A stretch of DNA of 64,000 nucleotides, taken from Brachionus manjavacas. Its lineage: Eukaryota; Rotifera; Eurotatoria; Ploima; Brachionidae. Positions 45,563 through 58,400 of this stretch are shown piece by piece (within the stretch, counting starts at the first letter, position 1; each line of letters opens with the position of its first letter). Under the pieces are notes generated by a model. The model did no database searches and was not told the DNA's origin. It was given only the letters and a program-made list of their open reading frames with translations. The translations under genes and the position numbers were made by a program. The stretch covers positions 744,001 through 808,000 of the forward strand of contig JAHQIY010000026.1 of NCBI GenBank assembly GCA_019054805.1, in the 5' to 3' direction.

Positions 45563-47179
45563 ATTATTTAATTGAATTTTTCAATTTTGTTTCATCTAAA
45601 ATTTAAAATTAAATACTTGAGTGAAAATTTTGAAAAATTATTTAAACATTTAAAAAAAAAATTTAAGTAATTAATAATTCTTGAAAAAAATAAAATTTCG
45701 CCTTGCGTAAAGCTTTTTAGATAGTTCTAATAAGAAATTTATCATTTTTCAATCAAATTTTAAAACTAATGAATATTAAATATTCTTTTCTATTTAATTT
45801 TTATTAATAACTTCAATCAATGAACCTTTTTCAATTACAAATTCATTAATAATAAATTAATTCCAAGTAAAACGAGTTTAATTTCAAAACAAAATAAATC
45901 GCTTTTGCAAAAATCATTTAACTAGGAAATAATAAAATATTCAGCCTTTTGATATAGTTTTTTAAAAAAAAAATATTTTTATTTTCCAGTGTATCTTTGA
46001 TTTTTCTTTCCGTTTTTCCTTAATTTATAAACCTTAAAGGTGTAAAAATTTTTTTAAATTTTTTTTATAAGTATTTACGATGGCTGATAAAATTTGAATA
46101 TAATCAAATAAGTTTTATCTAAATTTGTTTAAGTGAAAGGCGCTTAGGTAAATAATTTATCTTTGATGCATTTACTATCTAAAATCTTTTTTTAAGAAAT
46201 GCATTTTTAGAAATCCTTTACCTTATAATTATTTAGAAATAGTAATTTAATTTAAATAAAGAAAACAATAAAGCATCAGACCGATAATTAATGAGTTACA
46301 AGATTTTTGGTTTTTTAGCGTTCTTAATTAAATTAAAGGCCTTAAATTTTTCAAATTTTTACACTGATTTATTAGAGGATTTAGAAAAAAATGTTTAAAA
46401 TAAACTTGCATGAAACCTATCTGATTAATTATTAAATATTGACAAAGAAATTCATGCATTAACTTTTCTTAATATAAAATCATGCGACAGACTTTATTTG
46501 ATAGATTATTATCTCATGAAAAAAAATTCATGGACTTTTGCCTCAATAAACAGCTATCAAGATCACAAAAACTTAAAAGAAAATTTCCATTTAGCAGCCG
46601 AATGGAGAATTTATTTCCGTATTTTTATAGATAAGTTTCTAAAGTTTTAGTCGATTCTAATTAGATGCATAAAATTAGTTTGGAAATAAGAAAATTTAAT
46701 CAAGATGATTCCTAAAAAGGAACATGTTGGATGCTCATTTTTCGAAATTAAAAATCGAAAATCATGAATAACTTGTCATATTTAGTTTCTCAGTATCTAA
46801 TTTAAAAAGTTATTACATTCATTTTGGATTAATTAGATCTCAGCCGAGTAGATAAACCAATTTGGAAATAGACTTAAATAAATAAAATTTTATGGTAATC
46901 ACATAATCGAATTGACTTTTGAAAGAATGATTATATGATTAATTTCAAATGGAATATTTTTAATTTAAATTAATTTAGTTATAATTGAAAAATTTGAATT
47001 TTTTAAATCAGAAATTTTATTTTTTGGTGTTTTAGATTGCTACATAATGGCCATAGAACAGTTTTCGAACAGATTGAATGATCGCATTTGGCCTGGAAAA
47101 AATAAAAAAATTTGAGTTCAATTTTAAAATTGCTAAATGCAAAATTATCAAAAGCACTATAATTTATTTCCTTTTTTTT
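45563..47179. other. Intergenic upstream of GPCR
   Basis: AT-rich with no recognised gene or element. Confidence 0.45.
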
Positions 47180-48112
47180 ATGATTAAATGTATTTTTAAC
47201 CTAGCGATTAAAAATAAGAATTAAAATCACTAAATTTTCTAAATTAAGATTTGTCTAACATGGATCTACATATTTTCCAAGAATCAAAAATTTCATTTCA
47301 TAAAAATAATTTTCAATTAGAAATCTTTTAAAAAGCATTAAGAAAAAATCTTTTAAGTCATCAATGAAACAAACGTTTGTTACATCTAAAAATGTATCCC
47401 TATTTGTTAAATAGTTTTAATTGCTCAAAATGAAAAGAAGCACACATACACATGACATATTGAGAAAAGATTTTATTTTTTAAAAGCTTTTAAATGTTTA
47501 ATAAAACTTGTATTTGGCAAATAAGCTAAAAATTAATTAGAGATTCACTTAATTCGGATTTTAGTGCGTACAATTTAGCATTTTCTTTGACAGAAAAAAT
47601 ACGTCATGGTGAGGAAAATTTTTTCTTTCTTCAAAAACAAATATTTATCTACTAAATGACAAACAGGTGGAAGTATAATACTTCTGCTAAACTAAATTAG
47701 AGCTTAAATTGAAGATAAAAATTGTTGAAATGTTTTGATTAAATTTTCTTGTATAATTTGTAATCATGAGCACATGCTGAAAGTTGGTTCAATAATTCTC
47801 TGAAAGATTTTATGAAATAAGAAAATAAAATTTTTTTTAAATATTCTTTAATTAGACGCCAATCGTGCGAATTCGGTTCCTAAATGAATTCACAATGATG
47901 ATGAGTATCAGCAAAGCTAATTAAAAAAAAATTTTCTTCAAAAGTTAAACTGAGCGTTTTGATAAGTCGGATATATCGACCCAAAGTTATAATAATATTT
48001 TTTTAATTAAATCTTTGTTGCATGCTGTTATCGTATTTAAATAAATTGATTAGTAATGGAAAGCAATTTTAAAAATTTGCGATGCAATTGAATGAACATA
48101 ATTTTTGTTACT

Positions 48113-48337
48113 TCAGAACCATTTAAAATTAATGGAATGGTAATATCCAGCAACATTTAGAGATGGTAGGAAAATGAAATTTACTCTAAAATAAAAACAA
48201 CCCAAAAATTTTATTCTTTTATAAAAAATTTAATTCGTACTTGAAAAACTTGCAAATTTTTTTGTCCTTAACACGATTGTAGCATGAGACTGAAAAGCAG
48301 ACGCAATCGGTTCAAAATAACCTTGGTAGTCTTCCAT
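48113..48337 (-). CDS. Possible two-exon 52-aa ORF
   Basis: On the minus strand an ATG at 48337 opens MEDYQGYFEPIASAFQSH. A GT-AG intron (48184-48249) joins 48250-48337 to 48113-48183, which reads FLPSLNVAGYYHSINFKWF and then a stop. Composition is protein-like, but the model is short and the 3' splice choice was made to keep the frame. It may be a fragment of a larger gene or a mobile element. Confidence 0.2.
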
Positions 48338-49575
48338 CTAAATTATTTTTTAAAAAATAATTAAAATAAATGATAGCTTGAACAATTACTGAAGTAACTC
48401 ATCTGATGATACCTTAAAAATTATTATTAAATTTAAAAAAAAAAAAAAAACTCAAATATCAGTAAAACAAAAGATAGTTATTAATTTATTTATTAAAATC
48501 TAATGCCTAACAAAATTAACTTATTAATATTTTAAATTTTTAATAAAAAATTTTATGTCTTAGTCTTTTCACATTCCAGGTCTGGAAAAAAAAGAACACA
48601 AAGCCAATTTCCTAGAGAATTGTGATGGTTTTTCAGGAACAGTACGGCTCATTTTAAAAATTACATAAACGCAGGTTTAATCTAAATAATTATAATTATA
48701 ATTGAAAACAATTTTTGTATTGCTTATCAATATTTAATTTGAACTTGAAAATGGCATACTAAAACAATATAAATTTGTTAAATAAATAAAATGCTGAAAT
48801 CAGTGATTTTTGTTCATGTCAATTAAAAATTAATCGTTTTAACACAAAAACTAAAAAACCCGGTTGTTTTATGATTTAAAAATAAAATCTCTATAAACTG
48901 ATAAACGTGCCTGAGCGTTTGATAGCAAATCAATGGGGATTAAATTGATTATGAAGTCGTGAGTATCTTAAATAACTACACTTTCAATGAGATGAGGATT
49001 TAATTAAAAGGTTAAGCGTTTTGAAAACAACACATTCATACTTTAAGTTGATAGAAAAAAAAAACTTGAAAAACGGAAATTAAAAATATATTAGGCCTCT
49101 CGATAAAAAAGAATATATCAAATAAGTACTAAAAGATTTTGAATAAATAAATATTTAAATTATTCTTGTTGCTTTTTCCTTAAAATGAAGATAACAAATT
49201 TGAATTGCGAATTAATTTTGAAATAAAACGGAATAGAATTAGTCCCGGAGTGCTAAATGATAAAAAAGACAACTAGAGAAATTCAACTCAATTCCTTATT
49301 TGATTGATTAAACAATTAAAATTGTCCATGTATCCAACTCATAAATCAATATTTTCTTATGCAGATTCAAAAACTTTCAAGTTTTGATCGAATTGCTTTG
49401 AAAACAGGCATTCGGATAGCTTTGATATAAAATGGAATCAGTTCTTTTTTGTTAAGTGTTGAAAAATTATTCAGATGCCTTTTATCTGAGTCTGTGTTTT
49501 TTGAGATCAGCAAAATTTTGATGCATTTTTAAAAAATTTTATTAATTTTGTGCAACAAAAAAAAAAAAACAAAAA

Positions 49576-49660
49576 TCACAGGGAAATTTGTTTTATGCTT
49601 GGAAAAAAAGATCGAGATCTGGCAAAGTCGGCTTTTTTAAGTCCATCCATGACTTTTTTG
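49576..49660 (-). pseudogene. Truncated inverted copy of the orphan gene 3' end
   Basis: Encodes MDGLKKADFA, then RSRSFFPSIKQISL and stop, matching the last ~35 codons of the gene at 30316-31494 with an in-frame deletion. The rest of the gene is absent. Confidence 0.8.
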
Positions 49661-49833
49661 ATTCATCACGCCAAAAAGAATTTTTTTTAATTGAAAAATA
49701 AAAATTCGCATTCATATTTGGCATTTAGAAATCTTTGAAATTATTTTAATTATTTTATTCAAAAACTTTTACTTTTTATTCATTTTTTATTTATTTTTTT
49801 AATTTTGTCGACAGAAGAATAAGGGGAAAATTA

Positions 49834-50929
49834 AAATTTCAGATCGAAAATTAAGATCAAAACGATCATTTTTAATTTCAAACTTTCTAACAGACTCGTT
49901 TTAAGTCAAAAGTCTTAAGTCAAGTCAATGACTTAATTTTTTTTGCTTAATGAAATAAATTTCGAAATAAACAATAATCTTAAAATTATATCGGAAAGAG
50001 TTATCTGCATTTATCCATAAGGTTCAGACAAAAAATATATTTCGTTGAGTAACGCACATTTTAAAATAGGTGATACATTTCTTAAAGAAATAGAATTTAA
50101 TTTTTTAAATTTTATGATTTTTCTGATTGTTAAAAACAATAATAAAATAAATAATTGAGGTTTAGTTAATTCAGTAATTCAAGTTCATTGCTTTTATATT
50201 CAACTTAAAATTAATTTATTTTTACACTTAAAAAAATTATAAATTTAAAATTTTTTTTCTTGAAAGTTTTTATTAAAATCAATTACAAAATTTTTTTTTA
50301 AAAGAAAATTTAACTCAATTTAATCGAAAAATAATGATGAATAAAATTTTGATGAACTTTCAGATAAATTTTCAGATATTCTTTACAAATACTTTTTAAT
50401 CGGAATTAGATATTGATCTGAAATTTTACACACTTCATGTGTGTAAGCAGTTTTTTTATATTTAAATTATGGTCACTTTCTTACATAAATATTTCATGAA
50501 TATTAATATGAAAACATTTGATAACTTGACTTCGAAAATACTCTAAATTGTCTTTTTTTCCTTTTACAAAAGTCTACTAAAATCAGGAAATTCTACCCGA
50601 TTTTTCCCGGGTTTAGGGTACATTTGGTTACTTCCAACTCCATACGCTTACCCAAAATACCAAAAAATATCCCTTATATAAACTGGTGAATTTAGCTCAT
50701 ATGAACATTTGTCTTTAAAAGAGACAATCAATAATGCGCAAAGCCTCGGTTCAGATTCAACTAATTCCAGTCATAAATAAGTTTTAATAGACTTGGTATT
50801 ACTTAGGAAATAGACATATGAGGCAAATTGAAGTTCATGATCAAATGTAAATTTCAAATCAAAGTTTTTAGTTTATGATTTAAATAAAAAGGTATTTTTT
50901 ATCAATTTTTTAATAATAAATGACAACAG
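49834..50929. other. Intergenic, no gene seen
   Basis: AT-rich; no counterpart found near 28.4-29.5 kb, so the older inverted copy seems to end near 49833. Confidence 0.4.
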
Positions 50930-51010
50930 CTTAGAGTGGCCACTTTCTATTATTCATTTAGAAAATAAATTTATTAAATCATAAGTTTATTGTTGAATCA
51001 AAATACTTTA
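50930..51010 (+). repeat. LTR fragment at the right-arm edge
   Basis: Eighty-one bp match the end of the Ty3-type LTR, inverted relative to 33986 and 36962. It abuts exactly the inner end of the right arm (…ACTTTA, then CACTTGCCTG). Confidence 0.85.
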
Positions 51011-54000
51011 CACTTGCCTGAGCAAAATTGACTCAAAGGTAGTACAAGATCATGACAAGACTGTTCGCTCTAGAGTCAATATTATACGTCAACATTGAGT
51101 TCAATACCTTAACTAATATTATTTTTTCAAAATAGAAGGTTTCAGTTATAATTTTAAAAAAATTCTAATAAAAAATTTTTTATGATAAAATTAATTTTTG
51201 CCATTTTTTATTCTACACCCGTTAATAGCTGTTTTTTATCTAAAAAAAAAAAGGAATCTTCAGAAATAAAATTAGGCGGTGTTTTAATATGTTTTAGATC
51301 ATCAAAAAAGCTTACGGAAGTTTTTTTTTCTCGTCGAGGTTTGGATGAAATGAGGGTATTTGGGGGTCTCAAACAGTAGCATTCCCAGAAAATTTGATTT
51401 CAAGTGTTATAAAATTAATTAAATAATTCAATGATAAAACTCACATTTTTTTTAATTTCTATCTTTATTTTAACTTTTAAAAAAAAAATAAAAAAAATCT
51501 TAAAATCTGACGAAGAAGTGACCATTTTAAGTAATTTTTTGATTTTAACTATGAGCTTATATATTTTTTTAAAGAAAGTTCTGATCGTAAAATTATTGAT
51601 TTTTAGACTCAGCTCGTCAAGATCTTTAAGAAAATGTCCTAAAATTCAAAATTTTGATTTTTTTTCATATTACCCCATTTCCTTTATTACATTTAAATTT
51701 TAACAATGAAGTAAATTTTATCAAAAAAGCATGTTAAAGGTTCCTTTGAACCCCTTTAGTAAAAACAAAAATTATTTTGAATCATATATTTTAAAGATCA
51801 AATAAATCTTAAATATTCAATTATTTAATGAATATTAATTAGTATTTCTCTTGAATTAAATTAAAAAATATAAAATTCAGAAATGCAACAAACAGTTATT
51901 AAGCGTGACCTCGGTATTTACCTAAAAAGTGACCTAAGTTACTTCGAGTACGATGCTGATTCTTGGAGTTCATATTCGGAAAAAGACATTAAAATTTTAG
52001 AAAAGGTGCAAGCTGTGCAATTGAATTGGTTTCTTAGATAAGGCACTCAAACTATGAAGAAAGATTGTTAAAACTCGAATTTACCAGTACACAAACAAAG
52101 GTTTAGTTAACAACTGACAAAGACAAAGCAACGTGAAGATTTCTTGACTAAAAGAGTTGTCAAGAAATGCAACGAATTACCCCCTGAAATTATCAATGCG
52201 CAGGCCCTAAAAATATTTTATTAAATATTTTAATAATTTTTTCGGAAAATTCTATCCGAATAATTAAAAGAGTTAATTATATTCCATTAGTTTTTTACAT
52301 TTTTGGTAATATATAATTATATTTATACAAAATAAAATTAAAACCTAAAAATACTAATTAATATTCATTAAATAATTAAATATTTAAGAATTATTTGATC
52401 TTTAAAATATATGATTCAAAATAAGTTTGTTTTTACTAAAGGGGTTCAAAAGAACCTTTAACATGCTTTTGATAAAATAAACTTCAATGTTAAAAAGTAA
52501 AAAAATTTAATTGCTAATTAAAATAAAGTTAGTAAAAATATAAAATTTTTCCTGAATTAATTAAATCATATTTAATTATTAAATAAAGAAATAAATGTAA
52601 ATAAAAAATAGGAAAATATTACCATTACGAATTGAGTAATGAAAAAAAAGATCAATTTTTCCTAACAACACTTTTGAAATAAAAAATTTCAAAAAAAACT
52701 TTCCATGAAATGATTTAATACTTTTAAATTTAAAAATTAATTTTATCAATGGAACGAGAAAAAAAATTTTTTTATTTTTTAAATTTGTAAATCTACAAAA
52801 CATGTAAAGCATGCTACATTTAAGCTTTTTAATCTAATTCAAAGATTAATTATAATATTAAAAGAAAAAAAATCGCGTATAATATTTTTAAATAACAATA
52901 ATATGCAATTTAAAAACTAAAATGCTGAATTAGGAACAAAAAAAGAAAATATTTTAGTTTTTTTGTAATTAATGTCAATTACATTTGAATTGATCACTAT
53001 TTTAATTTATTAATACATAATTGATTGAAAATAAACTCTTATACAATCAATAAAACTTAATTTTTTTATTAATTAATCCTATAATGTTCAAAAAATAGCC
53101 ACTTTGAAATTTTTTTATCTTTCTTGTTTTGTTTTTCAAATTAACACTTTTGATTTTATTTTAATATAAACCAATGTAGCCTTATCTCTAGTTCGATAAA
53201 GTTAATCGAATAAATAAATAAATCTTTAAAAAAGGCCTGTAATTGAAGAAATTCCTAGTAACATATCTCAAGATGAGGCTTTTGAAGCTAATACTAAAGG
53301 AAAAACTAGACGAAAAGGTAAAAGTTATTTTCCTTTCTGTAGTTTTCGCTTCTTGGAGGAAGCTAAAAAATGCCTCGATAGAGAATTTGTTTTTTTTTGT
53401 CCAAAAAAAATATATATTTTGTTTTTATTTTTAATTTTTTGTTCTATTTAGATAATTAGTACTATATATTTCTTAAAAAAAGTAATGAATAAAAAATTTG
53501 TTCCAAATTTAGTTTTTTATTGCATTAAATAAACCCAGGTAATAATTAAATGCCAAATAAAATGATATTTTGAATTGATTTTCAACTTCAAGATCCTTCG
53601 AGTCAAATTTAGAGTCAAAAAATTAAAATTTTTTTAATCACTTCACATATTTTAAGCATGAAAAAATGACGAGACAACTTTTCAAACATCGTGAAATCTT
53701 TCAAAGGAAGCTGGAATAATTGGAGCTTAGTTTTTTTATTTATTTTATTTTTAATTTTAAAAAATTTTAAAAAATGTCTGACATAAACATATTTCTTCGG
53801 GTCTTTTTAAAATTCTTTCAAGTCATTTTAAAACCAGTTGCACAATTCGGCTTTAGGATTTATAACTGTAAAACAGACGTACCCAGACCAATTTCAAAAT
53901 GCCATCATCTTCTACTTACACCTGCCCACAAACTTGCCGAAAAAATCCGTAACCGTGAAGTAACAAGTGAACAAATAGTTCGCTTGTTCATTGATCGCAT

Positions 54001-55441
54001 TAAAGATATTCAGCCCTTACTGAATTGTGTTGTTCAAGACAGATTTGATCAAGCTATTGAAGAAGCTAGACAAGTGGACCAAATCATGTCAAGCTATTTA
54101 ATAGATGACAAACACTCTGAATTAAACGCCCCGTTCTTAGGGGTTCCATTTTCGTGCAAGGAATCAATAGCAGCTAAAGGAATGCCCAACAGTTCCGGTT
54201 TGGTGTCGCGGAAAAATTACAGGGCCCAAGAGGACAGTGCTGTTGTGAAGTACATGCAAGAAGCAGGTGCTATTTTAACTTGTGTTACCAACACCAGCGA
54301 ATGCTGCATGTGGATTGAGTCCAGCAACTACACAACAGGCACCACTCGAAATCCATACAATCTTTCGCGGACAGTCGGAGGCAGTTCTGGAGGAGAGGGC
54401 TGCATCATTTCAGCTTGCGGGTCCGTATGGGGCATAGGCTCTGATATCGGAGGTTCAATCCGCATACCCAGCTTGTTCAATGGAATCTATGGACACAAGC
54501 CTTCGTCGAACTTGGTTCCTAATGAATTTCAATTTCCATCGTTTTCTGGCATACAAAACAAGATGCTCTCAATTGGACCGATGTGTCGCTATGCGTCGGA
54601 CCTCAGGCATTTGTTTAGAATTTTGTGCGGCCCTAAATACAAAGAGCTTTCGGGCAAATTCGCTGACAATATTGATTTGAAAAAATTGAAGTTCTACTAC
54701 GTCCAGGACCTTCACGATAATCCTTGGGTCAGTCGGCCTTCTCGTGACTCCACAAACACATTGTTCAAAGCAGTTCGATTTATTGAAACAGATTTAGGAG
54801 CTAAAGTAAATCGATTGAAGCTGAAAAAACTCAAATCATGCTTTCAAGTATGGACAAGTATGATGAGCAATGGTGTGGAAAAAAATGAATGGTACAGATC
54901 ATTTTTGAATCAGGAATTGTCAAATTCCTATGTTGAATTTGTTAAGGCAATTTTAGGTCTGCAACACAAGCACACGCTGCCATTGATTTTGTTGGTAATG
55001 AGCGGTCTACTGAAGGGATCCAATGTTGAATTTCATCTTTGCCAGGCAGAACAGCTACAGAAAGAGGTGGACACAATCCTTGGAGATGATGGTGTGATCA
55101 TTTTTCCATCATTCCCCGATGATGTTCCTTATCACAATCAAACACTTGTCACCAATTCGTTTGACTTTCTCTATTTTGCAGCTTTGAATACATTTGGTTT
55201 TCCAGTGACACAAATACCAATGGGTCTGAATGCTTCTGGTTTACCAACAGGAGTGCAACTAATGGCAAACCAAAATAATGACCATTTGACAATCAGACTT
55301 GCAGAACATTTTGAATCGAATTTTGTCGGATGGATTCCACCTTTTTAATTATGTCTTAAATTTGAATAAAAAAAATTCCTTTATTTTGTTTTTGATTTTT
55401 TTCTAGTGAAATGTTGCAAACAAATGTAAGGAAATTTTTCA
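51011..55441. repeat. Right arm of 4.4-kb inverted repeat
   Basis: Reverse complement of 37764-42206 (see the left arm). The inner end cuts the Tc1 transposase C-terminus (51011-51233), so the Tc1 remnant is truncated here but complete in the left arm. It also repeats the TIR-flanked LINE fragment at about 51703-52490. Confidence 0.95.
53774..55348 (+). CDS. FAAH2: Fatty-acid amide hydrolase 2, copy B
   Basis: Same 524-aa protein as copy A, with an N-terminal membrane segment, Lys129, Ser204 and Ser228 and an intact amidase signature. The ATG at 53774 is preceded by six As, giving no in-frame upstream ATG. It is followed after about 150 bp by HSDL1 on the same strand. As this copy continues into an unrelated single gene without a partial duplicate at its 3' side, it is my candidate for the original locus, though the Tc1 truncation at the other end argues that arm A is more complete there. 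Confidence 0.95.
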   Translation: MSDINIFLRVFLKFFQVILKPVAQFGFRIYNCKTDVPRPISKCHHLLLTPAHKLAEKIRNREVTSEQIVRLFIDRIKDIQPLLNCVVQDRFDQAIEEARQVDQIMSSYLIDDKHSELNAPFLGVPFSCKESIAAKGMPNSSGLVSRKNYRAQEDSAVVKYMQEAGAILTCVTNTSECCMWIESSNYTTGTTRNPYNLSRTVGGSSGGEGCIISACGSVWGIGSDIGGSIRIPSLFNGIYGHKPSSNLVPNEFQFPSFSGIQNKMLSIGPMCRYASDLRHLFRILCGPKYKELSGKFADNIDLKKLKFYYVQDLHDNPWVSRPSRDSTNTLFKAVRFIETDLGAKVNRLKLKKLKSCFQVWTSMMSNGVEKNEWYRSFLNQELSNSYVEFVKAILGLQHKHTLPLILLVMSGLLKGSNVEFHLCQAEQLQKEVDTILGDDGVIIFPSFPDDVPYHNQTLVTNSFDFLYFAALNTFGFPVTQIPMGLNASGLPTGVQLMANQNNDHLTIRLAEHFESNFVGWIPPF

Positions 55442-55496
55442 TTTTCGAAGGAAAAATTGCTTGAAAATATCAAAATAAAATTTTTAATGTGAAGCA

Positions 55497-58400
55497 ATGA
55501 ACACATCAGATTCATTCAGTTTATTTTTGAATCAACTCTCTCGCGATCTAAGCGACATTAATGATAGATTAGCCTTGGTTGGTATTCTTTATATGGGCAA
55601 AAAATCAATCGAAGCATTTAGGAATTTTAGCCGAGCCATTGGACACTATTTAATACCAGCTTTTGTATCCAACGACAAATGGCTAAGGTCACTTGGCAAT
55701 TGGGCCATAGTTTTTGGTAACTTCAGTTTAACCTAACTAAATGCATTAATTTAGAAATTAAGGCTGCCTTAACCAAATTGGCTATGGCTATGCTAGAGAA
55801 CTAGCCAAAAGAAAAATTAATCTAATACTCATTGATCAAAATCAAGAGCTTTTGACAAGAATGTCCCAGGCTTTATGTAATCTTGGATTTTTTTAATTGC
55901 AATTTTTCAAGAATTTTTTTCACTACAGGTTCAGATTTTCAAATTGAGGCTATTGTAATAAATATTGATTCGAGAAATTTTGGATCATTAGTTTCAGTAG
56001 AAAAAGCAATCATTGGAAGAGATATCGGAATCTTTGGTAAAGCTAACTCTTTTCAAAATTTTACACTCAAAAGCCGGAGGGTTTTTTCCACTCTTTTAGA
56101 TATTTTTTTTCTTAAAAATTTATTTTTTCTTGAATCTAAAATCAAAAAAATATTTAATTAATCAAGATTTGTTTTAAAATACTTCTTGTAATTGCTTATC
56201 GTATTTTCTCACTTAATGTCCCCTGAAAACTAAAGAAAACACGTTTCAATATCCTATGGGGTATTTTAAGAAACTCAATTTATTAATTTCTAATTTCCTT
56301 GGGAAATTATGCGAAACATGATAAGGATATTATTTGAATCAATTATTATATTTACACTAAGTATTTTATTAACATGAATTTTTTTATAAAAATGAACTAT
56401 CTATTAAATTAGTTTCGGGTTATCTTCAAGGAAATAAAGTCTCTTGGACATTTTAGTAGTTATTTAATGATTGAAAATGATCTTTCGAATTAGACTGATC
56501 AAGATTTTAAATACAATTTAAAAAACATTTAGGAAATATTGAATTGACTCAATTTAATAACAACATTAGATAAATATCTGATGAACTTATTGATACTTTT
56601 TGAATAATTTTTAGTTAGTTGAAATGTCACTAAAGTTAAAAAATAAAAGCCAATAAATGTTATAGAAGCAGGAGTAGTTTTATAGGATATTTTTTTAAAA
56701 TAAATTCTTTTAATTCATAATTTTATTTGAGATAAATAAAAATTTAATTGCAAAATAATTTTCTAATTATTTACATTAAAAAATTATTTTGATAAAAAAC
56801 TAATTATTTTTAACAAAATTTTTGTCCAAAAGTAATTATTTCCTCAATAAGATAATATTAAGTCAGCTAGAATTAGTGATCTTACATTTGATCTGCTTTG
56901 ATTGTTACATTGATGATTTGATATTTCCATTTGAGATATTAAGTTTAAACAATCAGACTGAATACAGTAAGCAACTATACATTTCTCAATGTTGATTAAC
57001 AGAAGCCGATCTTGAGACATATTCAAAAATCTATCCAAGTATTTTTTTACCCCATTTCGAAAGAATCTGTATTTAAGCAAAATTGAAAAATAGCAGTCAC
57101 TAAGAAAATTGACAGTTTCAAAATGGTTTAAAAAAATTTTTGATAATAATTCTTTTAAAAATCGCATTATAAATCTACCATGTTTCAGATAATATCCTAT
57201 AAGGTTTTATATAATATCCCAGGGTAATTATTTTTGCAAAAAATCAAAAATTTCGCCTTATTTCTCAGGGAAATTCAAAGGTGTTTCATTTAATTGCCCA
57301 TAGGACATTAAGTGAGGAAATACGGTACACTAAGACAAAGTTGAGTTTTTTGGAAAAAAATTTTAAACTTGTTTTTGATTTCGAAGTCTTGGTTGTTTAA
57401 TTGAATTTTTGGCATCTTGCACTAAATTTGTGTTTATAGTTAACTCTACTTATAAACCAGTCAAACTTTTAGAATTGTTCACAATTTCGGGAATTTATGG
57501 AGTAAAATTTTTACTAAAAATTAACAAAAACATTAATTTAATTTTTTTCACTTCTCCATTCTCACACTTTTATTAATATATTTTACTCTATTTTATCAAT
57601 GAATCGTTTTTTATTGATTAAAGATACCATTTTTTTAAATATCCTTTGAGTCCATATATTAAAGAAAAAAAATTAATTTTTAAATATTAGTAAATAGCAG
57701 CTGTTTCGATCAAGAATGGTCTTATTTTCATGCATTGTCCAAAAATTTCATTGAAAATTCGATTTGTCTAAATGTAGCAACATTTAGCCTTATAGCTAGA
57801 ATGGTTTTACCATCTATGTTCCAAAAGTAATTTTTTACTATTTAAATTTCATGCTTAATTATATTTTTGTAACAAAAATTGAATAAAATACCCAGAGTTA
57901 TTTAAAAGTCACAAGTCCAAGTCTGGACATTTGTGAAAAAATTGATTAACAATAACTTATTTAGAAATTTTTAACTTATTTTTCGCTTTAATACCAAGTA
58001 TTCAAATATTTTTATCTTTGATAATTTTTGCATCAGTAAAAATTATTATTGTAAATTTTAGGTTTTTGTCTTAAATTAGTTGTAATATTTTTAAGAAAAA
58101 GTGCCAATAAGTTAAAAATTTCTATTTTATTTTTTTCAAATCAATTTTTTTATGTATAACCTTAAAAATTGGTGTATTTTCAGAGTTGCCTAAAAGTCTC
58201 AAATTAAAGTCCAAGTCATTAAAAAAAAGTCCAGACTTGAACTTGTGACTTATTGTATTTAATATTTGAGATAAAAAAAAACATAATTTGGAGTATTATA
58301 TTCAAATTTTGTGATTTTCGAACTAAATTTCTCATTTGTTTTATAGAAATAAAGGAGCGATTGTAAATTTTTCGACAAAAAATTCATTATTTTCATCACC

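Larger units (their letters stand above)
47180..49833. repeat. Diverged inverted copy of 29.5-33.7 kb
   Basis: Colinear inverted blocks: 47180-47480 with 33415-33700; 49255-49312 with 33295-33360; 49500-49685 with 31385-31580; 49700-49833 with 29500-29630. Similarity is visible but with many substitutions, far older than the FAAH2 duplication. The orphan gene body is missing here, and 47.55-49.25 kb has no counterpart in the other copy. Block edges are estimated by eye. Confidence 0.75.

Noticed and set aside
29500..55441. One large palindrome covering both inverted duplications
   Set aside because: Paired coordinates sum to about 81 kb for the older blocks and 93.2 kb for FAAH2, so they are two separate events.
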